DNA of 64,000 nucleotides from Paralvinella palmiformis. Taxonomy: Eukaryota; Annelida; Polychaeta; Terebellida; Alvinellidae. Shown here one piece after another: positions 50,700-63,162 of the stretch (the first letter of the stretch is position 1; every line of letters begins with the position of its first letter). Made by a program: the position numbers and the translations under genes. The DNA lies in the NCBI GenBank assembly GCA_025642065.1, contig JAODUP010000517.1:565001-629000 (forward strand). The letters run 5' to 3'. The notes under the pieces were generated by a model, which did not search any database, was not told the DNA's origin, and saw nothing but the letters and a program-made list of their open reading frames with translations.

Positions 50700-51585
50700 A
50701 TAGTTAACGGTTTTAATGGGGGACTTATTTTCCTTGAAGTCAGATAGAAACAAAAATATAATATAAATAATTTCTCACAGGAGTCTCACATAAATTGACA
50801 AAGGACACTCTTCTGAGAATCAGATTTATACAAACATAAGCTAGTTACCGATTAGTGCTTCGCTAGATTACATCCAATATAGCTCTGGTAAAGTTAGTAA
50901 GATAACAGGCTTATATAATCTAAATGGTAATATTTAGCAAATTATCATTAATTATCATACCGATATAAAAGGCAGTTCATATATTAGGTAACTTTGATTG
51001 TAGGTGTCGGTACTGTTTTAAGTAAGTTGTGACAGAACAATAAATGAGTGATGGATGTTATCTATTGCCACAAGTTGAGTCTATATGTCTATGTCACATC
51101 AAATTCGAACACTCTATGTACACCCCAAGTTATGTTTTAATAGCATGTTCACAAAAGCCGGCACCTCAGTGCTTTCACTGAACTGAACATCATATGCCAC
51201 TGAAAACAAGCAACCGTGTATAATCCATGATTTCATGGGGATATGGTCATTATGTCTCCTGAATTGGCATATGACGTACGTTCATACTTTGTCTGTGTAT
51301 AAATATATCTGCGTGTGTGTATTTCCTTTTGTGAATATATGTTCATCTAAATCATACCACCTTTTTGAATATTTGAAGATATCAAAGAATTGTTTTTAAA
51401 CGCTCCCATACAAGCACCCATACAGATCCAGATGAGATTTAAAATTAATGTACTCGATAATTAATCAATGGTCAGAAATAACCATCCAGTGGATCAATAT
51501 ATTGATATTATATATATTTAGATGATCTCGTTATATCTCATATTAGCTATTTATTTATTCTGAACAAATGCAGATGTTTATGTCC
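50700..51585. other. No gene seen
   Basis: AT-rich and unremarkable. Confidence 0.4.
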
Positions 51586-51589
51586 TGAT

Positions 51590-52151
51590 AATCTCACGTT
51601 CGAAGACAGTTAATTTTTCTGTTTCCCCCAGTCTTTTACCATGATCCATGAAAGCTGCACCTGTAAAAGCATTAATGATTTGAAAGAAAATTTATCTAAA
51701 CTGTAATGTTCTAACCAATTCCAGACCTTAGTATTTTGTTTAATTTAAAATTACTGAAAATGCAATTGTTTCCCGTCAAAATAAATGAATTTTTATTACT
51801 GAGTCTGCAAATAAAACGGTCAACTCACCATAACAGTCTTGGTTCGGATTAAAACGGGTATGTCACGTGGTAAAGGTTAGACGATATTACTTGTTGTCTT
51901 AAAGTCATCCCAGAAAATTATTTCCTGCTGACAAATGATGATTATCGATTCAGTGTTCCAATCCCCATTTCATGGAACGGTTACCTGTAGTATTACAGAT
52001 GTGTCGCCTCTTGAAAAGTTTAAATCTGTTCTAAACACATACCTATTCAAGGTTCGTTTCACCGATAAAGAACCTAATTGGGGTGTGTATAGATGTTATG
52101 GAGGTATCACTGTGCAACACCTTATATTGAATCCTACTAGTTAGGACGTTT

Positions 52152-52189
<38 letters not shown>

Positions 52190-52196
52190 TTATTAC

Positions 52197-52227
<31 letters not shown>

Positions 52228-52240
52228 TGTATTATTATTG
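51590..52240 (+). mobile_element. CR1/L2-like LINE, internally deleted, with (ATT)n tail
   Basis: 51600-51905 is a decayed N-terminal part of the reverse transcriptase: FPQSFTMIHESCTCKSINDL, then NQFQTL and later SLGSD/LVRIKTG-like remnants across stops. At about 51940 it joins the C-terminal end without a gap. The frame to 52144 reads SVFQSPFHGTVTCSITDVSP, then LEKFKSVLNTYLFKVRFTDK, matching the usual AFSVxAPxLWNxLPxxIRxxxSLxxFKxxLKTHLFxxAF block. A tail of (ATT)n covers 52151-52240. The catalytic centre is deleted, as in the copy at 43.8 kb. Confidence 0.7.
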
Positions 52241-52481
52241 TATAGTATTTACATATTCATCCGCCATGAAATGCAATTAGACAAACCCATGTAGATAGAC
52301 TAATCTTTGTGGTTTTCATCGTGATGCACTTAATTAAAACTATGAGTTCCGAGGTGACAGACTTTGTATTTGTTTAGTTTCACCGGAGACAGGTGTAACA
52401 TGATTGTTTGCCTGGCCTACCACAAATAAATGATATAAATACTATTTAAGAATATATTTCATTTCCTTGAAGGCTTTCTTC

Positions 52482-52483
<2 letters not shown>

Positions 52484-52574
<91 letters not shown>
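52484..52574. repeat. (TA)n array
   Basis: About 90 bp, the longest uninterrupted TA array in the window. Confidence 0.95.
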
Positions 52575-52576
<2 letters not shown>

Positions 52577-55500
52577 GTGTAATATAACTATGTTTATAGA
52601 AGGAAGAAACCCAACATTAATTTAAATTAAGTGAAATGAAATCTTTAGAAAAGCTGAGTTACGTTTGTGAAGTAAACGAACACAACATCTCTGATTTTCT
52701 ATTTTAGGATAGAAATATACAAGAGGAGTTAAAATTAATTTAATATAAGTGACAGTAAAGATACACGATGTGTCTGAAGATAAGAGGATGACTCGATGGT
52801 ATTGATAACTTTGTCTACTGACAGTGACAAATGCTCCTGAGGCTTACTCCAGTAAATCAGTAAAGCAAAAGTTCTGTTGATGGATTAAAAATAAAGACAT
52901 CAAAATATAGCTATCGAAGAACATCTTTCTAAACCATCAGATCTCTTGTCTAGTAACTGGCATATCTATAAATAATTTCTATGTTGTTCTGAATTTATGC
53001 AATTAATACTATTAAATATTTAGCTATATATCCATTTGCTGCTGATGATTATGATTTCGTTTGCGTTCATCTTTGTGTTTCTGAAGTGGACACAACATAA
53101 CAAATACAGATATTTATCAACATTAAGACATAAATAGCAGACTCCTATTATGAACATCTTAATTCTATACATCGTCATTCTATATATCGTTATTTATTTT
53201 GTTGAAGAAACCATAAGAGGATTTGTCAACAAAAGTCTAAAACATTTTGTCCATGTAATACAGATCACGTGGTATGTATCAAACATAAATACATGGTTTT
53301 GTTCCGGTAATTGCCAGCCAAGAACATTCTTATTCATATAGAGAGTTGCCAAATTGATGATGTTGTGCCGTATTATGGATTGACAGCCGATGGATGGAAG
53401 GGTGTTTAAGGAAACATTTTTCACATTGTATGGTTATAATTGAATTGTAAATTACACAATGAACAAAGAACTACGATCATATTGTTCATTTAACTAAACG
53501 AATATTAAACACTTGTTTATTTATTTATTTAAATAATTGTCATCAAGTAATTACCCAATTATAGTAGATGTGCAGTAATCATACCTGTTTCAGAGATGTA
53601 ATATATACAATATTCGCCATCAAATCATCTTACTTTAAAGGCAGTTTTACTGGAATCTCTATGATCATGTTGTTGTCATGATTACAGAGCACGGAATGTC
53701 AAAAGGCGGGTGTTTTTATTTTGATGTCCATCATCAGTGGAGATTAAAGAGGAACGTCAAAGCTTTGTACTGGGTGTGAGGTGGATGACAGACCATTGGA
53801 AACATACAATGTTGTGCACTCTTACAATAATATTGTTATTAAGCGAATGGTGTATAATCAGGTCTTCCTGTTAAAGAGAAAATAATACTAACAAACGGTT
53901 GAATGGTTCTTATGTTCGCAGGAATACTTTGGAATACACCTTATACATAAAATATTTAATAGGTGTATATAAAAATATATTTTGACTAATAAAACGAAAT
54001 TCAGGCTCTGAAGAATGTATTATATAATTACCTGGCTATATCAGTCTATTTAACCTATTATCCAAACACTTTTCTCACAGGATACCATCTGATTGATTCC
54101 GCATCTATGTTGTTTCTTGGTATTTGTATTGGTATTATAGCTTACAGTAAAATATGACAATAATCCCTCGAGACATAATCCGTCATATGGAATAGATGAA
54201 TTCCTTACACAATCGCTTTTACTGTCAAGTATATGGTCACCCAAGACCTGCACTAACATTAATGTTCTTCATAATTTGGGTTAATCCGATCCAGAAATGA
54301 AATGTTAAGACGAAACTTCGCTAATAGTTTCATGACTGTTTTGAACCTACAACGGATTATATTTGTTTATTTGTGATTTCCTGTATCATGGTATACAGAG
54401 TCTATATTTATCCTCTTAATTGCGACATTAAATCATTCTTATTGCTGTTTCTTCTGACCAAGAAAGTATTCATTTGATGTGATCGGCTGACGTGGTACTC
54501 ATTTATCACTTGGCATTACTCACTGTTGGTCGATAAATCTGTTTCCACGAATAGCTTCAACTTCCTTTTTAGTTTCCTCAAATCTTCGCCCATAGATGTG
54601 ACTGATCTCAGAATTATAGTCCATAAACATGTTATAAAAAAGAAGACACTGGCGGAGAAAAGAATCTTCAGGATATTCAGTGACAATAGATCGTAAGTCT
54701 TCGTGATCTTTTAGTATTCAGTGTTAACCATATCCTTCTTGATGTAGTATAATGACACAAAATAATAGGTATATTAAGTCATGTATCAATTTTCTTTTTT
54801 TACTAAGAACTCATTGCGATTAAAAACGTTTATTGTGATCTATTGCAGTTTCCCTGAAATATGTCATATGGCTGCGGGGGTTGATTGTGACATTGACCTT
54901 GGTTGGACGGTAGAACGATTACGACAACTATAAAGGGCAGTTATTTTTAAATGTAAGATGTTTTTAAAATACAGCTTTTGTCATCAAATTGTTTACGCTG
55001 TATATTTCTGGCCATATAAAGAACCGAATATATTTTGATTATATCGACAAGTGATATGACGACATTGCTCAAATTCACTTAATTGGCATCTTGGTTAATA
55101 CCCTATCAAACTTAAAATTACAAATGTTAATTTGTTTCGAAATATTTACTAAAACAATGTTCGAAATGTTGCTGATAAAAAGGAAATATATTCGATGCTT
55201 ATGGAATAAAAGTTTGTTTTAAAATCCTCAGTATTTCTAAATGACTGCTGTGACTTATTAGATGACAGAATAATAGCTACTATTCATTGTATATCAGATA
55301 TGTTTATGGAATTAATTTCAAATTTACTAATCATCGTCGTCAATATTTTAATCTTCATTCGTTATATCTAAGATGCTATCGACAGTGTCAGCTTCCGCTC
55401 AACACTCATCCATCCTCTGACTATTTTAACATGAACTTCGATGACATTTTCAGTGTGCAAAAGGATGCGCACTAAAGAGGGTTAGGGGCGAAGGTGCACA

Positions 55501-55980
55501 TACGTCGACTAGATATTACACATTCAATACAAATCTGCTTCTGAAAGAAAATAACAACAGACTCTTTGAAAAGATATAGATCGTGCAATAAATTTCATAT
55601 GATATTAGAGTACCGGATATAAATAATCGTACTTTATCTAATAATAATTTAATTGATTTAGAATTATGATTTATACTGCAACATTAGATGTAAAACCAAA
55701 CCTAAACGACTATTAGAAATACGGCTAAATAATATAATTCAGGAGAAATCAATGTAAAGAGAAAACTAAATGACTATTTCGGACAAATTAAAAGAATGAA
55801 ATACCATCATACCAATACAGTACGCTGGTGAACATGTATAGTAACGTGATATGTTGTTTTATAACAATCAAAAGTTCATTGTGTATTCATTTCCGCTTAT
55901 AGGAGAGAGAAGAAGTTCTGTTCTCTGATTGAAAATTCCTTCAAAAAGTTAAGTTAAGAAAGACATATAACTTGAAATGC
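52575..55980. other. No gene seen
   Basis: 3.4 kb of AT-rich sequence, almost free of microsatellites. No frame here resembles a known protein, and I found no element ends. Confidence 0.4.
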
Positions 55981-56048
55981 TCACACACACACACACGCGC
56001 ACACGCACGCACGCACACGCACGCACACACACACACACATGCACATGC
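55981..56048. repeat. (CA)n/(CGCA)n tract
   Basis: CA units with interspersed cgcacg. Confidence 0.9.
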
Positions 56049-56421
56049 ACGCAAGGAATCCCTTGAAAATAAAATATGTTTTGTGATATCATCTATACAA
56101 CGGACGTATAATTATAATTCAAATAAGAATAGGGAAGTGGATTATTGATACACTAATATCTCCTTTGATGGACCATTCACGGGACTGATATATCCCGGTC
56201 CAAATTAGATAACATTAAAACAACAAACGACAATTAATATTATTTATTTACGAAGAAAACAAATAAATAACTTGTACAAAGTGACCAATGGCAAATGTCC
56301 TGATTAAAACGCAAAACCTGAATCAAGAATTATGTTAAGTTTTGGTAAAAACTGATATCCAAGATGTGCATTATTTTGGGGGGATCTTAATCATGTGAAT
56401 GCTTTTCTAATATCATACTTA

Positions 56422-57143
56422 CCGTATATACCTGTGCATAAGGCGATCCCGTATATAAGACGAGGTCAATATATCAGCCAATATCATATCAAATAGTCGA
56501 ACTCAAATATAAGACGAGGCAGACTAAAAAGGTTTCAACCAGACTCGTTTACTAGCTTGAGCAGTTAAGCAGCACTGTTCTGATTAAGGTCTATTGTATC
56601 AAATACACAAGTTGGCATTGTGGTGGGATGGCATATTCTGCTGACAGCATTGGGTTGGTTAATTAAACTTGGCTTTGGATCTTCTTTTAACCCCAACTAT
56701 CACGTTATTTCATTTATCCCCGATCGCACGATCAACAATGTTTTTTTTTAAATTAGATTTATGTTGTACACTAATGTAAATGCCTATAATAACATTAAAA
56801 TACACAGATACATTAAAGTACCAGGTTAGCACAAGAAAATGAAAACACTTATTTCCGGTGTAGTGTCCTGGGGTCCGTCAGGATCACGACCTAATGACAA
56901 TGACAGTTTTCCATTAAATTAACAAATTACCAGAAACATTTCACGGTAAGTGTGTGGCATTAATAGCGTTTTTGTTATATATGGCAACTTATGGTGGTAT
57001 TCGTATTGCCTAAGCATTGTTAGTTGCTGAATAACGGGGGACGGATAAATGGCGGCATTATGATGGCAGGAAATCGGGTACTTATCAAGGAAAAACCACG
57101 TCAATGTCAACCGACTCGTCGCTTTATACACAGGTATATACGG
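56422..57143. mobile_element. 722-bp MITE with 25-bp inverted repeats and TA duplication
   Basis: The left end is ccgtatatacctgtgcataa followed by ggcga. The right end, inverted, is ccgtatatacctgtgtataa followed by agcga, so 23 of 25 match. TA flanks both ends (56420-56421 and 57144-57145), as for Tc1/mariner or pogo-type elements. Just inside the left end, tataagacgagg occurs twice (about 56454 and 56509). No transposase is encoded. The 83-codon minus-strand frame 56919-57170 runs across the right terminus and is not a gene. Confidence 0.85.
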
Positions 57144-57262
57144 TAGTAACAGTTCCATGTAAATAACCATTTCTCTATGAATCTATTTATCTATCTGGCT
57201 GTTTATTTCTCTATCAATAATACTAAATAACTATTTCAAATATTCACCATTTATGTATGTAT

Positions 57263-57264
<2 letters not shown>

Positions 57265-57357
<93 letters not shown>

Positions 57358-57391
57358 CGTGCGTGCGTGCATGCGTGCGTGAGTGCATGCA
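57265..57391. repeat. (TA)n(GT)n(GCGT)n array
   Basis: TA to 57334, GT to 57357, then gcgtgcgtgcatgcgtgcgt units. Confidence 0.95.
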
Positions 57392-58557
57392 TGGGTATTT
57401 ACTTTCCTGTATTAATCTAGGTTGATTATTCATCAGTCTTTTTATACTCTAGAAACGTGTTTTTATTAAGGAAGGGGATTTTTAAAAACATTTTTATCTA
57501 TTTAGTTGTAATTGATCTTTCGGTTTATAGTGTACCTTCCCTACAGAAGGTATCATTTACTGATTAACCGACTGACTCACCTACATATAGGCATATGGCG
57601 TTAATCAATTATTAACTAACTATCCGAGTGACTGTGTAACTGAATGATTGACTGAGTGACTGAATCATTCACACACTCGCTTATTAACTGGCTTACTCAT
57701 TCACTCAATTAATACAATTAGACAGTAACTCATGGCTTAGTCGTGAGGTTTATTATATAACTGAATGGGTGACAGAGTAACAGAGTGGATGTTTTCTTCT
57801 TATATGCAGCATCCACCTGAACTGGAGATGATATTACGTTGTTGAAGTCTTTTATTAATGTATGAAAGATCTAAAGGTCATAGACGATCTTGTGATGCAT
57901 ACATTGTATGTATGTATATAAACAACTTGTAATATCACGTATTTTACGTGACCATAAGTTACACCTGACATTTGCGTGATACTGATGGATTATTCACTTT
58001 CCTATATCGTTTGTAATATCTTCGAATAACCCAAATAGGTCTTAATAAACTATTTCCAATTTTGCCTCTGACTTTCTAATTTGTGAAATAATTACTAAGA
58101 AGATGAAGCTATCTTCTGGGAAAACGTCGTTCAACAATTAATCCCGATCTATTTAACTTGGATAAACTTTAAACTGAAAACAGAACTGTCTAATTATTTT
58201 CCATCTTGTTCTTTAACCTAAGTTTTATTATGAAGTAGTCTCAATGATGTATTGTATATAAACGTGTTGTTGAGAACAACATTTTAATTGGTTTCTTGCT
58301 AACATTAGAAGACACAATCTAATTGTTGTGTTCTGTTATTAGAATGCTATTTAATGAAGGATGAAAATCTGTTGTTGAAAGGATATATTTTTAGTAAATC
58401 TAAAACGTTATTAATTTGTGGCTTTTAGTAAAACCCAAGAAAGTTTTTACAGATATTTTGCTTTGGGAAAGTTCCATGGGGTAAATTGTTGCAATTCCTG
58501 GCTAACTACTACCTTCACTTAGGAAAACCAATGGGATTCCACATTTCTAACAATAAT
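57392..58557. other. No gene seen; degenerate tetranucleotide tract inside
   Basis: 57560-57790 carries scattered gact/gagt/cact units, similar in type to 25.8 and 38.6 kb. The rest is AT-rich. Confidence 0.45.
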
Positions 58558-58558
58558 G

Positions 58559-58589
<31 letters not shown>

Positions 58590-58617
58590 GTAATAGTAGT
58601 AGTAGTAGTAGTAGTAT
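58558..58617. repeat. (TTA)n/(TAG)n tract
   Basis: Same ATT-then-TAG structure as 45249-45327. Confidence 0.9.
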
Positions 58618-58797
58618 TGTGATTATTAAGAGATTAGATAAAGATGACTATATAGACCTGGTCAAGGTAATCGTCTATTTATTTATAATTTTATATTAAT
58701 ATTTTAAATTTACTTGTCAAAAGTAAAAAAGATGCGTTTATTGTATAAATAGTTACTCCGCAATTTAATTACTTGAATATCGTGTTGTATATAATAC

Positions 58798-59038
58798 AAG
58801 TGTGTGTTTGATGCATGTGCGCGTGTGTTTGTATGCGTGTGCGTGTATTTATGTGTGAGCGTTGTATGTACGGGTGTGTGAGCGTGTGTGTGAGTGTGAG
58901 TGTGTGAGCATATGCGTGAGCGTGTATATGTGAGTGTGTATGTGTGTTGTATGTGAGTATGTAATCAATCGCTTGTGTGTTTGTGCGCGTGTGTGCGATT
59001 GTGTGCTTGCGTGTGTGTGTGTGGGGGGGGGTGTATGT
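58798..59038. repeat. Degenerate (GT)n tract ending in a G-run
   Basis: About 240 bp of GT/GA/GC-rich repeats with G9 near 59023-59031. The 93-codon frame here is an artefact. Confidence 0.9.
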
Positions 59039-59154
59039 ACGCCATATCACAGCATATCAACATATCTAAACATCCTTTGAGACCTCCACCTCCATAAATC
59101 TAAATCTAATTAAAACAAGACATACATCAATATAAGTATACAATGTTCTCTCCC

Positions 59155-59157
<3 letters not shown>

Positions 59158-59221
<64 letters not shown>

Positions 59222-59222
59222 A
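59158..59222. repeat. (TA)n array
   Basis: About 60 bp of TA. Confidence 0.95.
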
Positions 59223-60060
59223 TGTGTTTCCGGGGAAATTTTAAAAAGCCCGAAAAAGCCCAAACTGATTGGTTTTCCCCGTACGAGATTTTAATAGTTA
59301 TCCCCAACGGGAAAAAAGTCTCCCTTCGGGATACGTACAAAAGCAGAAGCACGTAAACACATATCATTTGACACCACAGCTTGCAGTAATCAACACGTGC
59401 GTGTGGTTCAATGACGATTTACTACACGCACAGGATAACTACTTTGACACCGCAGTTTACATTCAACAGTAGTCTAAAAGAAAGCTACATATAAGACATT
59501 TCGACACCTCAGATGCTGACCTCAGCTTTATTCTTAGTTCGAATAATTATACAAATCCTACCTATATGAACAATATCGGTAGACGTCCAACTGGTCTGGC
59601 GTCTAATCTGAGTGAAAAGTTAGGCTTTTATAGGCCCTCGGCGTGTTAACCAACATTACAGTTTGTTGGCCACGTTAGACAATGTACACCACCTCTATAT
59701 GGAAGCAATGAAGTGATTTAGCTAAAATAAAAAAGTAGCAATACTGCACAATGGATTATTACTGGACTAGAACATATCGTCTCAAACCTGAGTAAATACA
59801 ATAGTTTACTCAATCTAACAGCTAATCCTCATACGTTTTTCCTTTATCACTAAAGGGGAAATTCATTCCCCGTTTAAATTTTGCGCCCAATTATAATATA
59901 TATTTAAATTATTAAATTTAATATAGTTTTGGTTTGTTTTTTGTTTTGTTTTTGGTTTTTGTTGTGGTTTGTTTGTTTTGGTTTTAACTTGGATAAAAAC
60001 CAGGAAAAAGGAAATTTTTTTTAAGTTTAACAAAATTTTGGACCAAAAACGAATGTATTT
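59223..60060. other. No gene seen; two suspected low-accuracy patches
   Basis: 59223-59345 (ccggggaaattttaaaaagc type) and 59850-60050 (gttttttgttttgtttttgg, ggaaattttttttaagttt) look like homopolymer-inflated consensus. Between them, 59361-59410 (catttgacaccacagctt) repeats 18502-18548. Confidence 0.45.
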
Positions 60061-60305
60061 TTAATGTTAGAAGACGTTTGTCGACTTTGCTATCAGTTTG
60101 TATATATCATATATGTTAGAACATGTTATATAATTCAAAACAGCGCTACATGTAAGATAAACTTTTAGCAACTGATGTATAATCATTATGTTGGCATGCG
60201 CATGTTATAGACCATTATACTCCAGATCTATGTATGATGGGATCAAGTAGTATATGCAGGAATGTTTATTCTGATTAGTTCCATGGAAGGAGAAAAAGAA
60301 TGCAG

Positions 60306-60306
<1 letters not shown>

Positions 60307-60377
<71 letters not shown>
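60307..60377. repeat. (TA)n array
   Basis: About 70 bp with one interruption. Confidence 0.95.
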
Positions 60378-60380
<3 letters not shown>

Positions 60381-61151
60381 TTTTAATAGAACTCATAAAT
60401 GATGCCATAGAAATAGAAGCTATTTATGGTATATTAATCCCAAAATATCTGTGTTTCCACTTAGTGTAAGTGATCCTCATGAAGGATTTATCTGGAAGTA
60501 ATCTGATTAATGTATCATTGGAATAACCTGGAGATAAATCAACAACACAGACAGTGACATCGACAAAGAGAAATAATACGTCAATATTAGAACTACAAGG
60601 AGATTCACTAAGCGAATATCTTTGATAAATGACGACGTTGTTTGGGAGACAGGATGTCGGAAGATCAGATACTACTCTTAGCAGACAAAATTAAATACGA
60701 ATAATGCATTATGAAGATTATGACCATCTGATTGTCCTGTCAAATTTATCCGAATTATGAGTTATTGAATCCAGGACTGACGACTGTCTCTTAGAGGTGC
60801 TTTCAACCTTTTAGTAGCTAATACTACATTAGTTTGTTTGTTATTTATTTATATCCACTATGTGGAAAAATATATAGTTCAAAGTCTGGGTTTTTGAGAT
60901 TGACAAAACATTTAAACAAAACTGAAACAACTTTGAAAAGTGTGAACACATTCTTCAGTTAATCAATCTATTCCAGAATTGCTTGTGCTGCAGCAGTATC
61001 TAACAGAGTTTACCATATACATGTTGTCTATTGTCCTGCAAATATAAACAGAGTTTTTCTTGTGCTAGGTAAAGCGCATTGAATTCTGTAAAATGCTGTT
61101 TATTCAGTGGATTCATTTCAATTTAGAACAATATTGCCACAAATATTTCCA

Positions 61152-61152
<1 letters not shown>
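60378..61152. other. No gene seen
   Basis: AT-rich and unremarkable. Confidence 0.4.
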
Positions 61153-61196
<44 letters not shown>

Positions 61197-61550
61197 TCTG
61201 GGGCTCTTTCACTATCAAGCAATCAAATAAACAATCAAACAATCAATCAAACAATCAATCAATTAGTCAGTCAATCAGTCTATCAGTCTATCAGTCTATC
61301 TGTTTATATGTCTATCTATCTCTCTATCTATCTATCTGTATATCTGTATATCTATATATCTAGGTGGATGGATGATTAGAGTCAGAGGTGATTCAGAGAA
61401 AGAAAGCAAGGAAACGGTGAGAGCGAGAGAGCGAGAAATAGATAAATGGATAAATTGATAGATGCATAGATAGATCAATGGATAGAGAGAGGACGAAGGA
61501 GTGCGAGAGTGAATGAGAGACATAGGTGATTGAGAGAGGGGGAGAGATTA
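61153..61550. repeat. (TA)n, (CAAT)n, (CAGT)n, (TCTA)n, (GATA)n/(GA)n cluster
   Basis: TA at 61153-61192; CAAT/CAGT units at 61215-61300; TCTA at 61300-61365; GA- and GATA-rich to 61550. Confidence 0.9.
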
Positions 61551-61584
61551 TATCCGAATGGCTTGCTTTAGTCCCGGCGAGTGT

Positions 61585-61650
61585 TCCAATAGAGTAATGG
61601 CTGTATAATTGTGATACAGACCTTCATGATGTGGGTTCGAAATCGACTCA
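61585..61650 (+). mobile_element. Possible tRNA-derived SINE head
   Basis: B-box-like gtgggttcgaaatcgactc at 61631-61649, with agagtaatggctgtataa upstream at the A-box position. The downstream words gggatgtgtctctggtta and gttgtcatatgtt suggest a SINE body. Decayed. Confidence 0.4.
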
Positions 61651-61659
61651 TGCCTGGGT

Positions 61660-62857
61660 CTGTGGGATGTGTCTCTGGTTAAGGATGTTGTCATATGTTC
61701 CATTGGTGACCGAATAACCAAGCTGAAATATTATAAAGGCTTCGAATAAAGTATTGCATGTTTTACCACTAATGTACTTAAGAATACGTTGTATGTTACA
61801 TTTTGATAATAATAGAACTCATATAATCCAAGAATATTATATAATAATTGGCTTATATTTATTAAAATCATACAATGATATGTATAGCTGGATTGAACAG
61901 GAATACTAAATGACATGCTATAGCAAACTATCAAAATCATTAACATCAAGGCAAACATTTGATAATAAACCATTCGTTTGTCAATAAAATGTCTATTATC
62001 TATTTGTGATAGTCCTTGGAGTACACTTACTGTTATTTTACCACCACACTTGCATGCTATAAATCTGGCATCATCATTGTCCTGTTTTCCTACTAACAAT
62101 AACACCGAGTGGAATTCATGTTTTTCAGATAACCAATCGAATTGATATATAAATCAATGAATACAATTACAATTTTAGGAATTTTAATTTAATGATTTTT
62201 AATGATTAGTCAGATGAACCAAAAAAAAGTAAGTTCAGTGCCCAGTTAAGAGAAGACTGTTAGTTAACGTGTGTTGGAGTGTGAGGGTGTGAGTGTGTGT
62301 AATTAGCTATACAGCTTTCTATTTTAAGATATAGGTTAGTTATGTTAGCTAAAGCCAATTCAATTATATTGTAGTATCAGATAACTAATCGAATTAATAT
62401 ATAGACCAATGAATGCAATTATAATGTCTTAATAATTATTAAGATCAACCAGAAAGTAATAAGTTCAGTGCACAGTTATAGGAGGACTTTCTTTTATTTC
62501 CTGGAATTATATAATACTCTTATGAAGTACGTTTGGCAATAACTGATCTTATTAGTTTTCAAAAAAGACAAATAATCTGTTTTATAGATAAATTATTAAA
62601 AATTACAAAACTATTAAAAAAGATGATTGTAAATTAGTTATATACAACGTATCGAAGCTACTATGGCTGATTATCATTACATTTTATTACCCTGGCTAAT
62701 ACCTTTCAGTGTGATATTTTATATCACTAGCATTAAAGGTAGTAACTTGTAACATATCATAATAAATAATTGTTGTCAGCAACAGTCAGTAAAGTAACTA
62801 ACGTATGGCAACTTCTTATAATAGCATGGTAGCTATATTTTCCGGAAAGGTCAGGAA
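61660..62857. other. No secure gene; local duplication
   Basis: 62128-62265 and 62380-62492 are diverged copies (gataac(c/t)aatcgaatt, caatgaat(a/g)caatta, aagttcagtgc(c/a)cagtta), offset 252 bp. The 124-codon minus-strand frame 62105-61731 has a protein-like start (VGKQDNDDARFIACKCGG) followed by a low-complexity hydrophobic part. I do not recognise it. Confidence 0.4.
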
Positions 62858-62940
62858 ATCGCACGGTCAATAGCGAATATGTTATCTTGATAAACGTGTG
62901 GATCGAATGACCAACCGACCGAGCAATCACCTGCGACCCA

Positions 62941-62942
<2 letters not shown>
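62858..62942 (+). repeat. R3 end, second copy
   Basis: Near-identical to 36074-36161 and likewise abuts (TA)n. Confidence 0.85.
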
Positions 62943-63028
<86 letters not shown>

Positions 63029-63090
63029 ATTCGCTGATACTAATTTTAAACCACATGTTAAAGATAAGTATAGTAGAGAACATCCAATTA

Positions 63091-63159
<69 letters not shown>
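62943..63159. repeat. Two (TA)n arrays
   Basis: 62943-63023 and 63093-63159, separated by 69 bp of unique AT-rich sequence. Confidence 0.95.

Positions 63160-63162
<3 letters not shown>

Noticed and set aside
53150..53424. Opposed 63- and 76-codon frames
   Set aside because: They overlap on opposite strands in AT-rich sequence with no known domain.
61731..62105. 124-codon minus-strand frame as a gene
   Set aside because: The first 20 residues look protein-like and a gtaagt donor-like site follows, but the rest is AT-driven hydrophobic filler and no homology is recognised.
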